Shown piece by piece: positions 62,305 to 64,000 of a DNA stretch of 64,000 nt. Every line of letters begins with the position of its first letter. Within the stretch, counting starts at the first letter, position 1. The notes beneath the pieces were generated by a model, which saw only the letters and a list, made by a program, of their open reading frames with translations, had not been told where the DNA came from and did not search any database. A program made the position numbers and the translations under genes. This DNA comes from Anticarsia gemmatalis (Eukaryota; Arthropoda; Insecta; Lepidoptera; Erebidae): the NCBI RefSeq assembly GCF_050436995.1, contig NC_134776.1:13495001-13559000 (forward strand), given 5' to 3'.

Positions 62305-64000
62305 ACACTCCCATAAAGTGTAAAGGTAATATGATGTTGTGAAACGCATTTATTTTAGTACTTGCGTTAAGTAATACCTATTTAATACAACTTTTAAAGA
62401 GATGATTATAATAATATATGCATCCAAGACATAGTTTTGTAAAAAAGCATTTTATGAATTTTTGATAGTAGCGTTTGCCTGCATTTTATTTAGATGTATT
62501 ATGAAGCTTCAAAGACAATATGTAAGTAGAGTTTTATAAAAGAAAAAAAATCAATTTTTAGAATAATGTTGAGTATCTTTGCCGTATACATCTTCGTAGA
62601 CTGTGTTATACTCCGTATTTTAACGTAATTATTTTTGTTAAACAAAAAAAGAGTTGTTAAAATTTTATTAAAATTGTTTATTATAAATTTTATGTATATT
62701 GATTCCAATGTAAAGTGTTCAATTATGAATATACAAAATTTTGATCAATATCTGCTTTTTCTTTACCATTACTTACACTATATTAAATTTTACACCTGTA
62801 GACTAACACTTAACGAAATATAAACATGCTTTGCCAGAATTTCAGTTTAATAAGTGAACATTAAGTTAATAGAATTATATACATAATCTACAGGTATATC
62901 AATCCTCCATCATACAGTACATTTTCTGTTTAAAATTATATACTTATAAAAAATAGTTCTTCCGAAACACGCTAGGGGCGCTGATCAGTTTTTCATGTTT
63001 ACATTAGTATGTTGTTGTTACAAGCTATAGGTTGTGTAGACGTTGTATTTTTTTTCTAGTAACTACCTGCATAATTATTGGTATGGAGCAAAGATTAACC
63101 TGCTGGCAACTACCAAACTCATACATAAACTGTTAGCTCAAGTGAAACAAAAGTACAATTTTTTTTTACCACTTTTTCGATTTTTTGAAGCGGGTGCTCG
63201 ACACACGCGTGGCGTTTGGGACGGCGGTTGGGTCGCTAAGCACAAAATATTGCTAGAGATACTTAGCTATTCCTTCTAGTATTTTTTTTGGTAGGTAGCT
63301 TTGTTTTTACCTTTCTTCATAAAGTATACACTGAAATGAAAAATATTTAGTAATGAGCATAGCCAAGAAGCTGAGACGGGATACCAAAGCGTGGGACTGA
63401 CTTATACGTGGATCGTGGCTACATTCGTAGGGAAGAGTATGTGTAAGAACAAATTAGTGTTATTGTAAATTCATAACTGCCTCAAAGAGAGCGCTAAAGA
63501 TGAAACGCTGAATTTGTATATTTAATTTAGTTATGTTCAAATTGATCTTTTTATCGGCCATAAGAATCTGGTGTTGTGACTTGAAGGTTAGTTATCCAAA
63601 AATCGCTCAAAGCAGTTCAACTAGATGGCTAGCCTTTCTAGGAAATCAGGATTAAATACTCTTAAGCATATATCTTGGATCTAGATTTGTAAGAAGAAAA
63701 GTATTTTAGACAAAACTTGTTTAATTACATCTCCTGCTGACTTTCATTGTTAGCGCTCTGCTACTTCTGGTAGGTAATAGTAGGCTGATTGAAGTTATTA
63801 ATTTTATACAATATAATATGTAATATCTACATAAGTACCTGCCTAATAAAGCAATAAAAGTTAAAATAGAACGTATTTTTAGCTTGCTTATGAGATATGG
63901 CTAAAGTAAGATTAACAATGACATATCTAGGTACTGGGTAGTGGGAATCTATTCAGAGTGGGTAATTAATGTGGTTAATTAGATATCGTGAAAAAGTTTA
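62305..64000. other. Intergenic DNA, no gene recognised
   Basis: AT-rich sequence to the window end. The open frame at 63043-63279 resembles no known family. A gene starting beyond the window cannot be excluded. Confidence 0.5.

Noticed and set aside
63043..63279. 78-codon frame near the window end
   Set aside because: No recognisable domain and long homopolymer runs; probably chance.

Overview
This window is genomic DNA from a moth or butterfly (Lepidoptera). The evidence is intron-rich animal genes with GT-AG splicing, AT-rich intergenic DNA, AATAAA poly(A) signals, and many Helitrons of the lepidopteran type (TC...CTAG ends, A^T insertion, TTTG or CTGT microsatellites), together with tRNA-derived SINEs, hairpin MITEs and Tc1/mariner relics. 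The species cannot be told from the sequence. No bacterial features, CRISPR arrays, rRNA genes or functional tRNA genes were seen. All gene models were built by hand, and every splice junction listed keeps the reading frame.

Layout. 1-4578 is intergenic, with one Helitron. 4579-9909 (+) is an NR2E-group nuclear receptor (7 exons, 525 aa). 11073-13905 is a 2.8-kb foldback transposon of Tc1/mariner type whose two arms are inverted copies, inserted in a SINE at a TA. 14176-14673 (-) is a small intronless four-TM protein. 16378-27202 (+) is an SLC46/PCFT-like MFS transporter (9 exons, 481 aa). 30356-35539 (-) is a secreted S28 serine peptidase of the prolylcarboxypeptidase type (9 exons, 495 aa). 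About 35813-36650 is a dead mariner. 37121-46935 (+) is mitochondrial citrate synthase (9 exons, 465 aa) with a 5.4-kb first intron. 49638-53521 (-) is a RUS1/DUF647 family member (9 exons, 801 aa) with an unusual C-terminal decapeptide-repeat tail. 54406-59761 (+) is a membrane peptidoglycan recognition protein with a cRHIM-like signalling motif and a non-amidase PGRP domain (5 exons, 437 aa). 59762-64000 holds 3' UTR and intergenic DNA.

The genes do not form a functional cluster. They are unrelated housekeeping, signalling and immune genes. The transporter and peptidase are convergent, citrate synthase and the RUS gene are convergent, and the RUS and PGRP genes share a divergent intergenic region of about 0.9 kb.

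Three observations stand out. (1) The foldback element's arms act as empty-site controls for one another, showing base-exact Helitron and retroposon insertions. (2) The PGRP gene has two phase-1 symmetric exons, each coding one transmembrane helix, so inclusion or skipping would move the sensor domain across the membrane. (3) The RUS-family protein carries a tail of roughly 24 decapeptide repeats.
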